Notes: a model not told the origin generated them from the sequence alone. 64,000 nt of DNA from Paenibacillus_G sp049942825 (GCF_049942825.1 NZ_CP187970.1:3286001-3350000), one strand, 5' to 3'. Counted from the stretch's first letter, positions 32,890 to 42,042 are shown. Numbers and translations are program-made.

Positions 32890-35643
32890 ATGGCGGATCT
32901 AGGCAGCAAGACACCAAGAAAACCCTCGACGGAGAAGAAGCCGGCGGCAGGAGCGGCGAAGAAGAAAAAGAAGCAGGGCTTTTCCGTCGGAAAAGTCATC
33001 TTTTGGATGCTCGCAGCCGCTGCTCTGGCAGCCATCAGTGCGATGGGCGTCTATATTTTCGTCATCCTGAACGGAAATAAAATTCTGAAACAGAACATCG
33101 ATAAGCTGGATTTCAGCGAAGCCTCCATTATTTATGATGCGGGCGGCAAGGAAGCCGGCGTACTCAAGGTAGAGAACCGGATCAATGTCGAGCCGAGCGA
33201 GGTGCCCCCGCTCATGAAGCAGGCCTTCATCGCGACGGAGGACAAACGCTTCGAGGATCATACGGGCGTGGATTTCCTTGGCATCGGGCGGGCGCTCGTG
33301 AAGGACGTCGTGGCCCGGAGCATGGTTGAGGGCGGGAGCACGATTACCCAGCAGCTTGCGAAGAACGTGTTCCTCAACGCGGACAAAACATTCTTCCGCA
33401 AAGCCACTGAAATGTCCATTGCCGTGGCGATGGAGCAGCAGATGACCAAAGATGAAATTTTGACAAAGTATTTGAACTACATTCTATTCGGTAATCAGGC
33501 TTACGGCGTTAAAGCGGCATCGAAGGTGTATTTCGGTAAGGATAAGCTTGAGGATCTGAAGCTTTGGGAAATCGCCACCCTGGCGGCTATCCCCAAGGCA
33601 CCGAGTCGGTACAACCCGCTGAAGGACCCCGAGAAATCGAAGGAGCGCCGGGGCGTCGTCTTGAAGCTGATGCAGGAGCAGGGGTACATTACGGAAGCCC
33701 AGCGCGCGGAAGCGGCTGCGGTGGATTATACAGCACCTCCCAAGGCTCAGGGTACCAGCGGGCGCAACCAGGCATTCATCGATTATGTGATGAAGGAGGC
33801 CCAGGTGAACTTCAACCTGTCGGAGGATGAGATCAACCGGGGCGGACTCAAGATCTACACGACGCTGGATCAGAATGCGCAGCAGATCATGGACCAGACC
33901 TATGCGAACGCGAAGTTCTTTCAGAAGAGTCCGGACGACCAGATCATGCAGAGCTCGATGGTCATCCTCGACAATAAGGACGGGGGCATCGTGGCCATGG
34001 TCGGCGGCCGGGATTATATGCGGGGAGGCCTTAACCGTGCGACGTCGGCGCCAAGACAGCCGGGTTCGTCTTTCAAGCCGCTGATCGCGTATGCTCCGGC
34101 CATCGAGACGGGCAAGTACACGCCATACAGCATGCTCAAGGACGAGAAGGAGACCTATCCAGGCGGCTACAGCCCGCGCAACTATGACGGCGTGTACCGG
34201 GGACAGGTATCGATGACCGAAGCGGTGAAGAAGTCGATCAACATGCCGGCGATCAACACGCTGAAGGAGATCGGTGTGTCGAATGCTTCCAAGTTTGTCG
34301 AGAAGCTCGGCATTACGCTGGATGATCAGGACCGCAACCTGGCCATCGCCCTCGGGGGTTTGACCAAGGGGACCACTCCTCTGCAGATGGCTCAGGCGTA
34401 CAGCGCGTTTGCCAATGCGGGGACGCTGCATACAGCTCACGCTATTACGAAGATCGAAGAGAGCGACGGCACGGTCCTGGCGTACAAAGATCAGACCAAG
34501 ACGGTCATGAGCGCCAAGACTGCCTGGTATATGACCGAGATGATGCGGTCGGTCGTCGAGCCGGGAGGCACGGGGGTGGCGGCGAAGTTCGAGCGCCCTG
34601 TGGCAGGCAAGACCGGTTCCACGCAGCTTGAGCTTAAGGGGCTGGAGAAGTACAACCGCGACCTCTGGTTCGTCGGCTACACGCCGGAGTGGACGGGAGC
34701 CGTCTGGATGGGCTTTGACAAAACGGACACGAAGCACTACGTGTCGATGAGCAGCGGCAGCGCGGGCGTCATCTTCAAGGAAGTCATGCAGAAGGCGCTC
34801 GCCGGCCGTCCGGTGACTCAGTTCAAGAAGCCGTCGGGCGTCCCGGATCTTCAGGAGGAGCTCCCTCCGAAGGGGGTGACGGATCTCAAGGCAGAGATCA
34901 ATCCGGAGACGGGCTTTGTCAATCTGAGCTGGAGCAGTGTCGGCGAGGGGGTTACCTACCAGGCGTTCCGCAAGGACAGCACGATGGCGGAGTATTCGTC
35001 CGAGCCGCTGTTCTCTACGCAGTCTACTTCGTATAAGGATCAGTCGGCTTACACACCGGGCATGACGTATCAATATGTGATTGTCGCGCTCAAGCCGGAG
35101 AACGGGGCGGAAGGGGCGAAGTCCAACGAAGCTTCCGTAACCATCCCGAACAAAGCAGAGACCGGCAAGGAAGAGCCGGGCAAGGATGGTGAAACCGGGA
35201 AAGAGGGCAGCGGTAAGGATCCCGCCGATCCGGATAAAAAAGGCACAACCAAGCCGGGAACGGACGGTCAGGGCACGACAGAGCCCGGAACGACCGCCAA
35301 GCCCGGGACGGGAAGTACGAAACAGCCTGAGACGACTACCAAGCCAGGCACGGGCAAGCCGGGCACGGGGACCACGCAGGGAACGGATCCGAGCGGTGAG
35401 ACAACCGGCGGGACAGATACGGATTCGGGCACCTCGGGCGGCACGGGCAGCAGTGGGACCGGAACCACGTCGGGTACCGATCCCGCCTCCGGCACGAAGA
35501 CGCCGGGCAGCACGAAGACCCAGACGGGTACCGGTACGTCGCCTGCCCCAAGCGGCACGTCCGGCAGCGGAACCCAGCCGGCGGAACCCTCTTCCGGAAA
35601 ACAGAGCGGGTCGTCGATCAGCGTTATGCCGGACGGGACCTAG
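32890..35643 (+). CDS. Class A penicillin-binding protein (PBP1A-type) with FN3 domain and Thr/Gly/Pro tail
   Basis: 917 residues from ATG 32890, 7 bases after AAAGGAAG. Basic cytoplasmic N-terminus, TM at about 36-60, GT51 glycosyltransferase (EDKRFEDHTGVD, GGSTITQQLAKN), and transpeptidase with the active Ser393 in SSFK, a KKSINM box and KTG near residue 574. An FN3-like domain follows (about 665-755), then a low-complexity tail of about 150 residues made of TKPGT-, GTG- and SGT-like units, probably spanning the wall. It polymerises and cross-links peptidoglycan. It has its own transcript between two terminators. Confidence 0.96.
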   Translation: MADLGSKTPRKPSTEKKPAAGAAKKKKKQGFSVGKVIFWMLAAAALAAISAMGVYIFVILNGNKILKQNIDKLDFSEASIIYDAGGKEAGVLKVENRINVEPSEVPPLMKQAFIATEDKRFEDHTGVDFLGIGRALVKDVVARSMVEGGSTITQQLAKNVFLNADKTFFRKATEMSIAVAMEQQMTKDEILTKYLNYILFGNQAYGVKAASKVYFGKDKLEDLKLWEIATLAAIPKAPSRYNPLKDPEKSKERRGVVLKLMQEQGYITEAQRAEAAAVDYTAPPKAQGTSGRNQAFIDYVMKEAQVNFNLSEDEINRGGLKIYTTLDQNAQQIMDQTYANAKFFQKSPDDQIMQSSMVILDNKDGGIVAMVGGRDYMRGGLNRATSAPRQPGSSFKPLIAYAPAIETGKYTPYSMLKDEKETYPGGYSPRNYDGVYRGQVSMTEAVKKSINMPAINTLKEIGVSNASKFVEKLGITLDDQDRNLAIALGGLTKGTTPLQMAQAYSAFANAGTLHTAHAITKIEESDGTVLAYKDQTKTVMSAKTAWYMTEMMRSVVEPGGTGVAAKFERPVAGKTGSTQLELKGLEKYNRDLWFVGYTPEWTGAVWMGFDKTDTKHYVSMSSGSAGVIFKEVMQKALAGRPVTQFKKPSGVPDLQEELPPKGVTDLKAEINPETGFVNLSWSSVGEGVTYQAFRKDSTMAEYSSEPLFSTQSTSYKDQSAYTPGMTYQYVIVALKPENGAEGAKSNEASVTIPNKAETGKEEPGKDGETGKEGSGKDPADPDKKGTTKPGTDGQGTTEPGTTAKPGTGSTKQPETTTKPGTGKPGTGTTQGTDPSGETTGGTDTDSGTSGGTGSSGTGTTSGTDPASGTKTPGSTKTQTGTGTSPAPSGTSGSGTQPAEPSSGKQSGSSISVMPDGT

Positions 35644-35664
35644 TACGTACAAGCAGAGCATTCC

Positions 35665-35699
35665 AAAGAAAGAGGCGGTCTGCGCCTCTTTCTTTTTTT
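35665..35699 (+). terminator. Strong terminator of the PBP gene
   Basis: 13-bp stem AAAGAAAGAGGCG/CGCCTCTTTCTTT with loop GTCTG and a continuing T-run. Confidence 0.94.
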
Positions 35700-35725
35700 G
35701 TTTTTGCTTGCAGACGTAGTATAAT
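35698..35725 (+). promoter_or_regulatory. SigA promoter of the cyclophilin gene
   Basis: TTGTTT, 16-base spacer, TATAAT. It overlaps the T-run of the preceding terminator and excludes starts upstream of about 35732. Confidence 0.7.
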
Positions 35726-35790
35726 AGGTGAAGGAATTGGGACAGTCTTCCACACCAATAACAGAACGCAATGGAGTTGAATGGATTGTG

Positions 35791-36492
35791 ATGAACGTGA
35801 CACATGCAAGCAGGATCGCGAAGGTTCTCTGCACGGCGGCTCTGGCGGCCGCGCTAGCTGCGGGCTGCGGAACCAAGCCTGCCGACAATGCGCAGGGCGG
35901 CGCAGCCGGCGGGACCCAGGCGGCAGCCGGGACGGACACCCAGAAGGAAGGGACCACACGGAAGACGTACACTTCTGCACCGCCGATGACCATCGATGCG
36001 TCCAAGAAGTATACGGCGGCCGTTACGACGTCCAAGGGGTCGTTCACGATCGAGCTGTTCGCTAAGGAAGCGCCGAAAACCGTGAATAACTTTGTGTTCC
36101 TGGCACGGGAAGGCTTCTATAACGATATCACCTTCCACCGGATCATCCAGTCGTTTATGGTGCAGACCGGTGATCCGCTCGGCAACGGAATGGGAGGCCC
36201 CGGCTACAAGTTCGAGGACGAGCTCAAGAGCCCTTACAAATACGAGCCCGGCATCGTGGCGATGGCCAACTCCGGCAAGAACACGAACGGCAGCCAGTTC
36301 TTCATCTGCACCGGCGAGGACAGCAAGGGTCTCAACTCGCAGCCGAACTATACGATCTTCGGCCGGGTGGTCGATGGGATGGACACTGTGCAGAAAATTG
36401 CCGCTACGCCGGTGGCTGCCGGCGGAGAGAGCAAACCGAGCAAGCCGACGGAGAAAGTCACGATTACCAAGATCGACATTACGGAGAAGTAA
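35791..36492 (+). CDS. Exported cyclophilin-type peptidyl-prolyl isomerase (lipoprotein)
   Basis: 233 residues. The signal peptide ends in a lipobox-like LAAGC (about residue 26), and a Gly/Ala/Thr-rich spacer leads to the cyclophilin fold. Catalytic-site motifs are FHRII, QTGDPLGNG and NGSQFFI. It probably speeds folding of exported proteins at the outer membrane face. ATG 35791 is chosen because it starts a clean lipoprotein signal downstream of the promoter; an in-frame GTG is 3 bases earlier. The nearest GGAG lies rather far away (14 bases). Confidence 0.93.
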   Translation: MNVTHASRIAKVLCTAALAAALAAGCGTKPADNAQGGAAGGTQAAAGTDTQKEGTTRKTYTSAPPMTIDASKKYTAAVTTSKGSFTIELFAKEAPKTVNNFVFLAREGFYNDITFHRIIQSFMVQTGDPLGNGMGGPGYKFEDELKSPYKYEPGIVAMANSGKNTNGSQFFICTGEDSKGLNSQPNYTIFGRVVDGMDTVQKIAATPVAAGGESKPSKPTEKVTITKIDITEK

Positions 36493-36497
36493 GCTGC

Positions 36498-36535
36498 ACA
36501 GCGCGGGGGGCGAGCCTCCCGCGCTGTTGATTTCT
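36498..36535 (+). terminator. Probable terminator of the cyclophilin gene
   Basis: 10-bp stem ACAGCGCGGG/CCCGCGCTGT; the T-run is interrupted (TTGATTTCTT). Confidence 0.7.
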
Positions 36536-36605
36536 TGATCATACATTTGAAAGGGAACCGGAGAGGCTCCCGGATCGTCTATTAGGGGCAGAGAGGAGTA
36601 AGGTC

Positions 36606-37322
36606 ATGGAATGCGAGACGGGAAGAGCCTGGCAGCACCGTCGGTGTCTGCTGATTCACGGCTTCACGGGAGGCCCGTATGAAGTGCAGCCGCTCGCGGA
36701 AGATCTGACGGCCTGCGGTTATGAATGCCATGTGCTCAGACTGCCTGGCCATGACGATGAGCTCGCGGGCTTGCGGACGGCCGTCTGGCAGGACTGGCTG
36801 AAGGGAGCCGAAGCGGAGATAGCGCGACTCACCGGAGACGGCGAACCGGTGGATCTCATCGGCTTTTCGATGGGCGGCCTGATCTCGGCCTATCTCGCGA
36901 ACCGGTATCCCGTCCGGCGGCTCGTACTGCTCAGTGCGGCTGCGATTTACGTGAGTCCGGTGCGCTTTCTGAAGGATCTGGCTCTGCGTGCGCGGCAGAA
37001 GGACTGGGACTACCTCAAGCGGGGCAAGAAAACGCCGCTGAGGGCCGCAGTCGAGTTCATGAAACTCGCCCGCTATGCGAAGCGGGAGGAGCTGCCAAAG
37101 GTGACGGTACCCACCCTGATTGCTCAGGGAAGAAGGGACCAGATCGTGCACCCACGCAGTGCCGATTATATTTATAGGCGGCTGCAGGGGGAGAGGGAGC
37201 TGCACTTTTTTGACCGGTCGCGTCATTTGATCTGTCTGGAAGAGGATGCGCCGGACTTGTTCGCTGAGGTGCGGCGTTTTTTGGGCATTACACTAGAGGG
37301 CCAGGGCACGTCAGGAAGTTGA
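36606..37322 (+). CDS. Alpha/beta hydrolase, carboxylesterase (Est30-like)
   Basis: 238 residues. The oxyanion region is LLIHGFTGGP, the nucleophile elbow GFSMGG, the acid Asp in GRRDQIV and the His in RHLICLE, giving a complete triad of the Bacillus carboxylesterase/monoacylglycerol lipase group. Cytosolic, no signal peptide. It is the first gene of a tight three-gene unit with the FosA-like protein and the YdcF-like protein. The start follows GAGAGGAG. Confidence 0.9.
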   Translation: MECETGRAWQHRRCLLIHGFTGGPYEVQPLAEDLTACGYECHVLRLPGHDDELAGLRTAVWQDWLKGAEAEIARLTGDGEPVDLIGFSMGGLISAYLANRYPVRRLVLLSAAAIYVSPVRFLKDLALRARQKDWDYLKRGKKTPLRAAVEFMKLARYAKREELPKVTVPTLIAQGRRDQIVHPRSADYIYRRLQGERELHFFDRSRHLICLEEDAPDLFAEVRRFLGITLEGQGTSGS

Positions 37323-37347
37323 CAACCGGATGATGGAGGCAGAAGCA

Positions 37348-37743
37348 ATGCAGGTGAAAGGATTCAATCATTTGACGATCCGGGTGCGGTCTCTGCCCCG
37401 GTCGCTGGCATTCTACGAAGGGATTCTCGGGATGAAGCTTGTTCACCGGGGGCGGACGGATGCCTATTTGGAGTGGGGGAGTGCCTGGATCTGCCTGCTC
37501 GAGCGAGAGCCGGAAGGCGAGGGGGCTTGCGCCGGTATGCCGGGCATCGACCATGCGGCGTTTTCCATCGGAGAGAAAGACTTCCCGCAGGCTGTGGAGG
37601 TGCTCCGGCAGGCAGGCGTCCGATTCGTGCGCGGTCCTATAGAGCGCGGGGGAGGGAACAGCGTGAATTTCCTGGATCCGGACGGGACGGAGCTCGAGCT
37701 GTTCACGGGAAGCCTCCAGGAGCGGATGAAGACATGGAGTTGA
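37348..37743 (+). CDS. VOC family protein resembling fosfomycin resistance thiol transferase FosA/FosB
   Basis: 131 residues from ATG 37348, 8 bases after GGAGG. The pattern matches FosA-type metalloenzymes: metal ligands His8 (FNHLT), His69 (IDHAAF) and Glu117 (ELELF), plus AYLEWGSAWICL near 39-50, very like the FosA core, and DPDG before the last ligand. FosA/B add glutathione or bacillithiol to fosfomycin. Whether this protein is a real resistance enzyme or another VOC dioxygenase or isomerase cannot be settled here. It overlaps the next gene by 10 bases. Confidence 0.8.
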   Translation: MQVKGFNHLTIRVRSLPRSLAFYEGILGMKLVHRGRTDAYLEWGSAWICLLEREPEGEGACAGMPGIDHAAFSIGEKDFPQAVEVLRQAGVRFVRGPIERGGGNSVNFLDPDGTELELFTGSLQERMKTWS

Positions 37744-38405
37744 GACAGGCGGCAGCAGGCCGGTACAGGAAAAAGACCAGGGTATCGTTCACGGCATACC
37801 TGAAGCGAGTGTTCCGGATGCTGCTCATCGTGCTGCTGGCGGCGCTGCTGTGGGTCGGGTGGATCCAGTACCGGATTGAGACGCAGGCGGATACGGACCA
37901 GGAGCCGAGGCAGGTGGGCATCGTGCTTGGCGCGTCGCTGTGGAAGGATGCGCCGAGTCCCGCGCTCAGGGAGCGGCTCGACCGTGCCGTTGAGCTCTAT
38001 GAATCCGGCAGGGTACCGTATCTTATTGTCAGCGGAGGGTACGATGTGCCGACATCGAAGATGACCGAGGCGGAAGGCATGCGCAATTATCTCGTCTCGA
38101 AGGGGATTCCTTCGAAACGCATCCTCCTTGAGAACCGCGCGAGAAGCACCTACGAAAACCTGCTCTTCAGCAAACAGATCATGGAGGAGCATCAATGGAC
38201 CTCAGCGGTCATTATTACCCACCGCTACCACAGCGTGCGGGCGCTGGATATTGCGAAGTATCTGAAGTATGAGAGCCCGGCGGTCTCCCCGATGGATTCC
38301 CGGGTGCTGATGATGGCATGGCACCGGGGCCGGGAGACGCTAGCGCTCACCAAGTGGCAGTGGGACAAGGTGGCCCTCGTGTTCGGTGTCGCTCCCAAGA
38401 GCTGA
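37734..38405 (+). CDS. YdcF-like (DUF218) membrane-anchored protein
   Basis: 223 residues from ATG 37734, overlapping the end of the VOC gene. N-terminal basic segment, one TM helix (about 28-46), then a DUF218 domain outside the membrane with GIVLGASLWKDAPSPALRERLDRA, IVSGGYD and ITHRYHSVRA. DUF218 proteins (SanA/YdcF) are linked to envelope functions, but the reaction is unproven. Last gene of the three-gene unit. Confidence 0.85.
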   Translation: MELRQAAAGRYRKKTRVSFTAYLKRVFRMLLIVLLAALLWVGWIQYRIETQADTDQEPRQVGIVLGASLWKDAPSPALRERLDRAVELYESGRVPYLIVSGGYDVPTSKMTEAEGMRNYLVSKGIPSKRILLENRARSTYENLLFSKQIMEEHQWTSAVIITHRYHSVRALDIAKYLKYESPAVSPMDSRVLMMAWHRGRETLALTKWQWDKVALVFGVAPKS

Positions 38406-38431
38406 AGCTCGTATCTTTTTGACGTCGTTGC

Positions 38432-38440
38432 TGGTATAAT
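38432..38440 (+). promoter_or_regulatory. Extended -10 promoter of tatA
   Basis: TGGTATAAT. A TTGACG box lies only 10 bases upstream, so no properly spaced -35 is present. Confidence 0.55.
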
Positions 38441-38482
38441 ATGAGTATCTACCACACCTACCGACACAAGGAGGAGAGTGCT

Positions 38483-38680
38483 TTGCCATTTGGCAATATC
38501 GGGATCGGCGGACTGCTGCTGATTCTTGTCGTCGTACTCATCATGTTTGGACCGTCCAAGCTTCCCGAGCTCGGCAGAGCGTTCGGCCGGACACTCAGCG
38601 AGTTCAAGAGTTCCACCCGCGGACTCATGTCTGATGACAAGGATGCGGAAAGCAAGCCGGAGGACACTAAGAAGTCCTGA
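38483..38680 (+). CDS. tatA: Twin-arginine translocase subunit TatA
   Basis: 65 residues from TTG 38483, after AAGGAGGAG. Single N-terminal TM helix, FGPSKLPELGRAFG hinge and amphipathic helix, and acidic tail: the full TatA layout. It forms the pore for folded Tat substrates. No tatC lies in the window. Terminator follows. Confidence 0.95.
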   Translation: MPFGNIGIGGLLLILVVVLIMFGPSKLPELGRAFGRTLSEFKSSTRGLMSDDKDAESKPEDTKKS

Positions 38681-38716
38681 TGATCTACCGCCACTGTTCG
38701 TACCCGCCACAAGGCT

Positions 38717-38768
38717 AAAACCTCCCGTTGTCCGGCAAGTTTCTTTTCCGGAGGAAAGGGAGGTTTTT
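38717..38768. terminator. Bidirectional terminator between tatA and the SDR gene
   Basis: AAAACCTCCC/GGGAGGTTTT outer stem plus inner TCCGG/CCGGA; A/T runs on both sides serve both converging genes. Confidence 0.9.
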
Positions 38769-38804
38769 GGTGTCCGTTCCAGCTGCTCCAGGGGACGCTT
38801 CGGA

Positions 38805-39662
38805 TCAACCGTTCACGATCGTCCCGCCGTTGACGTGCAGTACCTGGCCCGTCATGTAGGACGAATCGCCGCATGCGAGGAAAACATAGCTCGGAGCCAG
38901 CTCTTCCGGCTGGCCGGCCCGCTTCATCGGCGTGTTCGCGCCGAAGGAGGCGACCTTCTGCTCGTCGAAGGTGGACGGAATGAGCGGCGTCCATATCGGC
39001 CCCGGTGCCACAGCGTTCACCCGGATGCCGAGGGAGACGAGCTGCTGGGACAGCGAGCGGGTGAAGGTGACAATCGCACCCTTGGTTGCCGAGTAGTCGA
39101 GCAGTGTCGGGTTCCCTTCATAAGCTGTGATGGAGGCCGTATTGATGATGGCCGAGCCATCCTTCAGGTGCGCAAGCGCAGCCTTCGTCAAGTAAAAAAT
39201 GGAGAAGATGTTCGTGCGGAATGTCCGCTCGAGCTGCTCGGATGTGATGTCCTCCAGCTTCTGCTGGGGATGCTGCTCGGCGGCATTGTTGACGAGCAGA
39301 TCAAGCTTGCCCAACCGCCGGATGGTCTCTTCGACGATGGTCTTGCAGAAGGCTTCGTCCCCGATGTCCCCGGCGAGGAGCTCACACCGGCGGCCTTCGG
39401 CTTCCACCTGCTTCTTTGTCTCCTGGGCGTCCTCGTGCTCGTTCAGATAGACGATGAGCACATCCGCCCCTTCTTTGGCGTAGGTGACGGCCACGGCCCG
39501 GCCGATGCCGCTGTCGCCGCCGGTGATGATCGCCGTTTTGTCTTTGAGCTTGCCCGCAGGTTTGTACCGATCATCTTCGAAGATGGGCCTTGGATTCATG
39601 CGAGACTCGATCCCCGGCTGCGTATCCTGATGCTGGGGGGGAAATGTCGTTGTGCTGGTCAT
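38805..39662 (-). CDS. SDR family oxidoreductase (YhdF/YhxC-like)
   Basis: 285 residues from ATG 39662, after AAAGGAGAA. Rossmann fold with the NAD(P) motif TGGDSGIGRA, NNAAEQHPQQ, and the catalytic Tyr/Lys in YSATKGA. The extended N-terminus (about 38 residues, with PGIESRMNPRP) is typical of the stress-linked YhdF/GspA39-like group. The substrate is unknown. It is divergent from the small-protein gene. Confidence 0.92.
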   Translation of the reverse strand: MTSTTTFPPQHQDTQPGIESRMNPRPIFEDDRYKPAGKLKDKTAIITGGDSGIGRAVAVTYAKEGADVLIVYLNEHEDAQETKKQVEAEGRRCELLAGDIGDEAFCKTIVEETIRRLGKLDLLVNNAAEQHPQQKLEDITSEQLERTFRTNIFSIFYLTKAALAHLKDGSAIINTASITAYEGNPTLLDYSATKGAIVTFTRSLSQQLVSLGIRVNAVAPGPIWTPLIPSTFDEQKVASFGANTPMKRAGQPEELAPSYVFLACGDSSYMTGQVLHVNGGTIVNG

Positions 39663-39840
39663 ACTCGGCTGTTCTCCTTTCCGGGTCCTGCCTGGGAGGG
39701 TAGGGTAAGGCTCTCTTCTAGGATGCTGCAGATGTCCCCCGGCTTGCCATGGGAGTTCTTGGCTGAGTGCTAGGGCGGGCGGAGAAGGTACATAATCCGA
39801 TGGAGAGCGAACCAAGCTACTATCAGGAGGGTGATGCGTC

Positions 39841-40062
39841 ATGAATCAGAAAGAAGTCGAACTCGAGCTGGCCCAGAAATTGTTCAACGGCGAGTTCAAG
39901 AAAGAAGACAAGGATGAAGCAGCCCGCCGCAAGCTGCCGGTCAAGACGGAGATCCGGGTGCAGTCGGACGTCGATCCGGTGGCGGAGGAGACGAAGCAGT
40001 ACCGGAAGATGGCCAAGGAAGTGGACGGACGTTATGATAAGGTAGGCCAGCGAAGTCCGTAA
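39841..40062 (+). CDS. Small charged protein of unknown function
   Basis: 73 residues, Lys/Glu/Asp-rich, no hydrophobic segment or Cys. The ATG follows AGGAGGG and the gene has a terminator, so it is likely real. It contains DEAARRKLPVKTEI and ends in VGQRSP. Not recognised; possibly a small spore or stress protein (guess). Confidence 0.65.
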   Translation: MNQKEVELELAQKLFNGEFKKEDKDEAARRKLPVKTEIRVQSDVDPVAEETKQYRKMAKEVDGRYDKVGQRSP

Positions 40063-40075
40063 CGCTGGGCAGGGG

Positions 40076-40109
40076 GCCGGCTTTCCGCAGGAGGGTCGGC
40101 TGTCTTTTT
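40076..40109 (+). terminator. Terminator of the small charged protein gene
   Basis: GCCGGC/GTCGGC stem with inner TCC/GGA, then TGTCTTTTT. Confidence 0.75.
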
Positions 40110-40211
40110 GGAGATTACAGCCTCTGTGTAAGCCATTTATAATGAAAAAATCACTATCCAATTCCTTCCTCGCTGGTGTACCATACAGTACAGGAAGGAG
40201 GCGGACGTGTG

Positions 40212-40910
40212 ATGATTCTGATTCAGGGCATTATATTTGATTTTGACGGGCTGATCCTGGATACGGAGACGCCGGAATTCGAATCGTTCCAGGCGCTGTT
40301 CCGCCGCTATGCCTGCGAGCTTACCCTTGATGTCTGGGGCGCATGCATAGGAACGGGACCCGGAGCCTTTGATCCTTACATGCATCTGGAGGAGCTGTAC
40401 GGTTCGCCGTATGACAAGGAGGAAGCCCGGAGCTGGCGGCGCCGGCTGTACGAGGAGCGGCTAGCTTCCGCAGTGCTGCGGCCCGGGGTGCTCGAGTACC
40501 TGCAGTCCGCTCATGAGCTTGGACTTCGGGTGGGGCTGGCCTCCAGCTCGCACAGACCCTGGGTTACAGGCCATCTGGCTGCTCATGGCATACTGGATGC
40601 CTTCGAGGTGATCCGCACGGCCGAGGACGTGGCGAAGGTAAAGCCGGATCCGGCGCTGTACCTGCTGGCTCTTGAGGGACTCGGTGTGCCTGCAGGCGCT
40701 GCCGTTGCTTTTGAGGACTCGCCCAATGGGGCGCTTGCGGCTAAGCGGGCCGGCTTGTTCTGCGTCACGGTTCCGAATGAGACTACAAGGGCGCTGCCAT
40801 TCGGCGCGCATGACCTTCGTCTCACTTCGATGGCGGATATGTCTCTAATGGAGGTTATCGCGCGACTGGAGGCTCAGAGCGGACAGGGCGGCAGTACGAA
40901 GATTGGCTGA
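40212..40910 (+). CDS. HAD family phosphatase (beta-phosphoglucomutase-like subfamily)
   Basis: 232 residues from ATG 40212 (GTG 40209 also possible; AAGGAGG lies 7-10 bases upstream). Motif I is FDFDGLILDTE, the SSS/T region LASSSH, the Lys in KPDP and motif III EDSPNG: all catalytic residues of a Mg-dependent HAD hydrolase or mutase, close to B. subtilis YhcW. The exact sugar- or nucleotide-phosphate substrate is unknown. Monocistronic. Confidence 0.9.
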   Translation: MILIQGIIFDFDGLILDTETPEFESFQALFRRYACELTLDVWGACIGTGPGAFDPYMHLEELYGSPYDKEEARSWRRRLYEERLASAVLRPGVLEYLQSAHELGLRVGLASSSHRPWVTGHLAAHGILDAFEVIRTAEDVAKVKPDPALYLLALEGLGVPAGAAVAFEDSPNGALAAKRAGLFCVTVPNETTRALPFGAHDLRLTSMADMSLMEVIARLEAQSGQGGSTKIG

Positions 40911-40932
40911 GATGAACGGGTTGAGGCGCTTT

Positions 40933-40961
40933 TTGATTTTGGCGGCGGGGCCGATTACAAT
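40933..40961 (+). promoter_or_regulatory. SigA-type promoter of spoVK-hflX-ynbB
   Basis: TTGATT, 17-base spacer, TACAAT. Confidence 0.6.
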
Positions 40962-41046
40962 GGACACAAAGAATTAAGTCACAATCCGTCCCTCATGTGC
41001 GTATACATTAACACTTGAACCATGACGAGAATGGAGAGTGAAGCAC

Positions 41047-42042
41047 ATGAGCGGCCCAACGCAGCCAGGATCGGACGGAATTCAGATTACGAAGAATGCG
41101 CGGCAGATCTCGGTCGTTCTGCGCAGCCCGGAGCCGGCTGCCGCGCTGGCGGCCGCCGCGCCGAGGTTTCAAGGCAAGCCGCTGACCCAGCAGGGCCAGT
41201 TCGGCGAGATTATGAAGGAGCTCGACAAGATGGTGGGCCTCGACCACGTCAAAGAGCTGGTATTCGAAATTTATGCGCTGTTACGTGTGGCCAGCATGCG
41301 GGCGGAAGCAGGCTTGACGGCAAACACGCAGGTCTATCATATGGTATTCCGCGGGAACCCGGGGACGGGCAAGACGACGGTCGCCCGCCTGATTGCCAAG
41401 CTGATGCAGACGATGGGGGTGCTCACCAAGGGACACCTGATTGAAGTGGAAAGGGCGGACCTTGTGGGCGAATATATCGGCCATACGGCACTGAAGACGA
41501 GGGAGCTCGTCAAGAAGGCGATGGGCGGCATCCTGTTCATCGACGAAGCGTACAGCCTGGCCCGCGGCGGTGAGAAAGATTTCGGCAAAGAAGCCATCGA
41601 TACGCTCGTCAAGGCGATGGAAGATCACAAAAACGGATTTATCCTAATCTTAGCCGGGTATTCAGAAGAGATGGAACTTTTCCTGCAAACCAATCCCGGA
41701 CTGCCTTCCCGGTTTCCGATCCAGCTCGATTTTCCGGATTATACGGTGGACCAGCTGATGGAGATCGCCGAAGGGATGATCAAGGAACGGGAATATTCGC
41801 TGACCCCGGCCACGGAGGCGCGGATCCGGCAGCAGATCATGTTCGAGAAGGGGCAGATGGACATCGCCTTCAGCAATGCGCGCTACGTCCGCAACCTGAT
41901 CGAGAAGGCGCTGCGCAGCCATGCCGTGCGGCTGCTCAACCAGACGAACATGCAGCCGTCGAAGCAGGATCTGATGGTCATCCGCCCGGAAGATGTGAAA
42001 ACGGAGCGCAGGACAGCAAAGGAGAGTATGAGATTTCCATGA
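41047..42042 (+). CDS. spoVK: Stage V sporulation protein K (AAA+ ATPase)
   Basis: 331 residues from ATG 41047; GTG 41038 is an alternative. CbbX-like AAA+ ATPase with Walker A GNPGTGKTT, Walker B ILFIDEAYSLA and sensor regions; the N-terminal 60 residues are variable. Required for spore maturation in B. subtilis; the remodelled target is unknown. It overlaps hflX by 4 bases (ATGA). The order spoVK-hflX-ynbB-glnRA matches B. subtilis. A vegetative-type promoter was found upstream rather than an obvious sporulation one. Confidence 0.95.
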   Translation: MSGPTQPGSDGIQITKNARQISVVLRSPEPAAALAAAAPRFQGKPLTQQGQFGEIMKELDKMVGLDHVKELVFEIYALLRVASMRAEAGLTANTQVYHMVFRGNPGTGKTTVARLIAKLMQTMGVLTKGHLIEVERADLVGEYIGHTALKTRELVKKAMGGILFIDEAYSLARGGEKDFGKEAIDTLVKAMEDHKNGFILILAGYSEEMELFLQTNPGLPSRFPIQLDFPDYTVDQLMEIAEGMIKEREYSLTPATEARIRQQIMFEKGQMDIAFSNARYVRNLIEKALRSHAVRLLNQTNMQPSKQDLMVIRPEDVKTERRTAKESMRFP

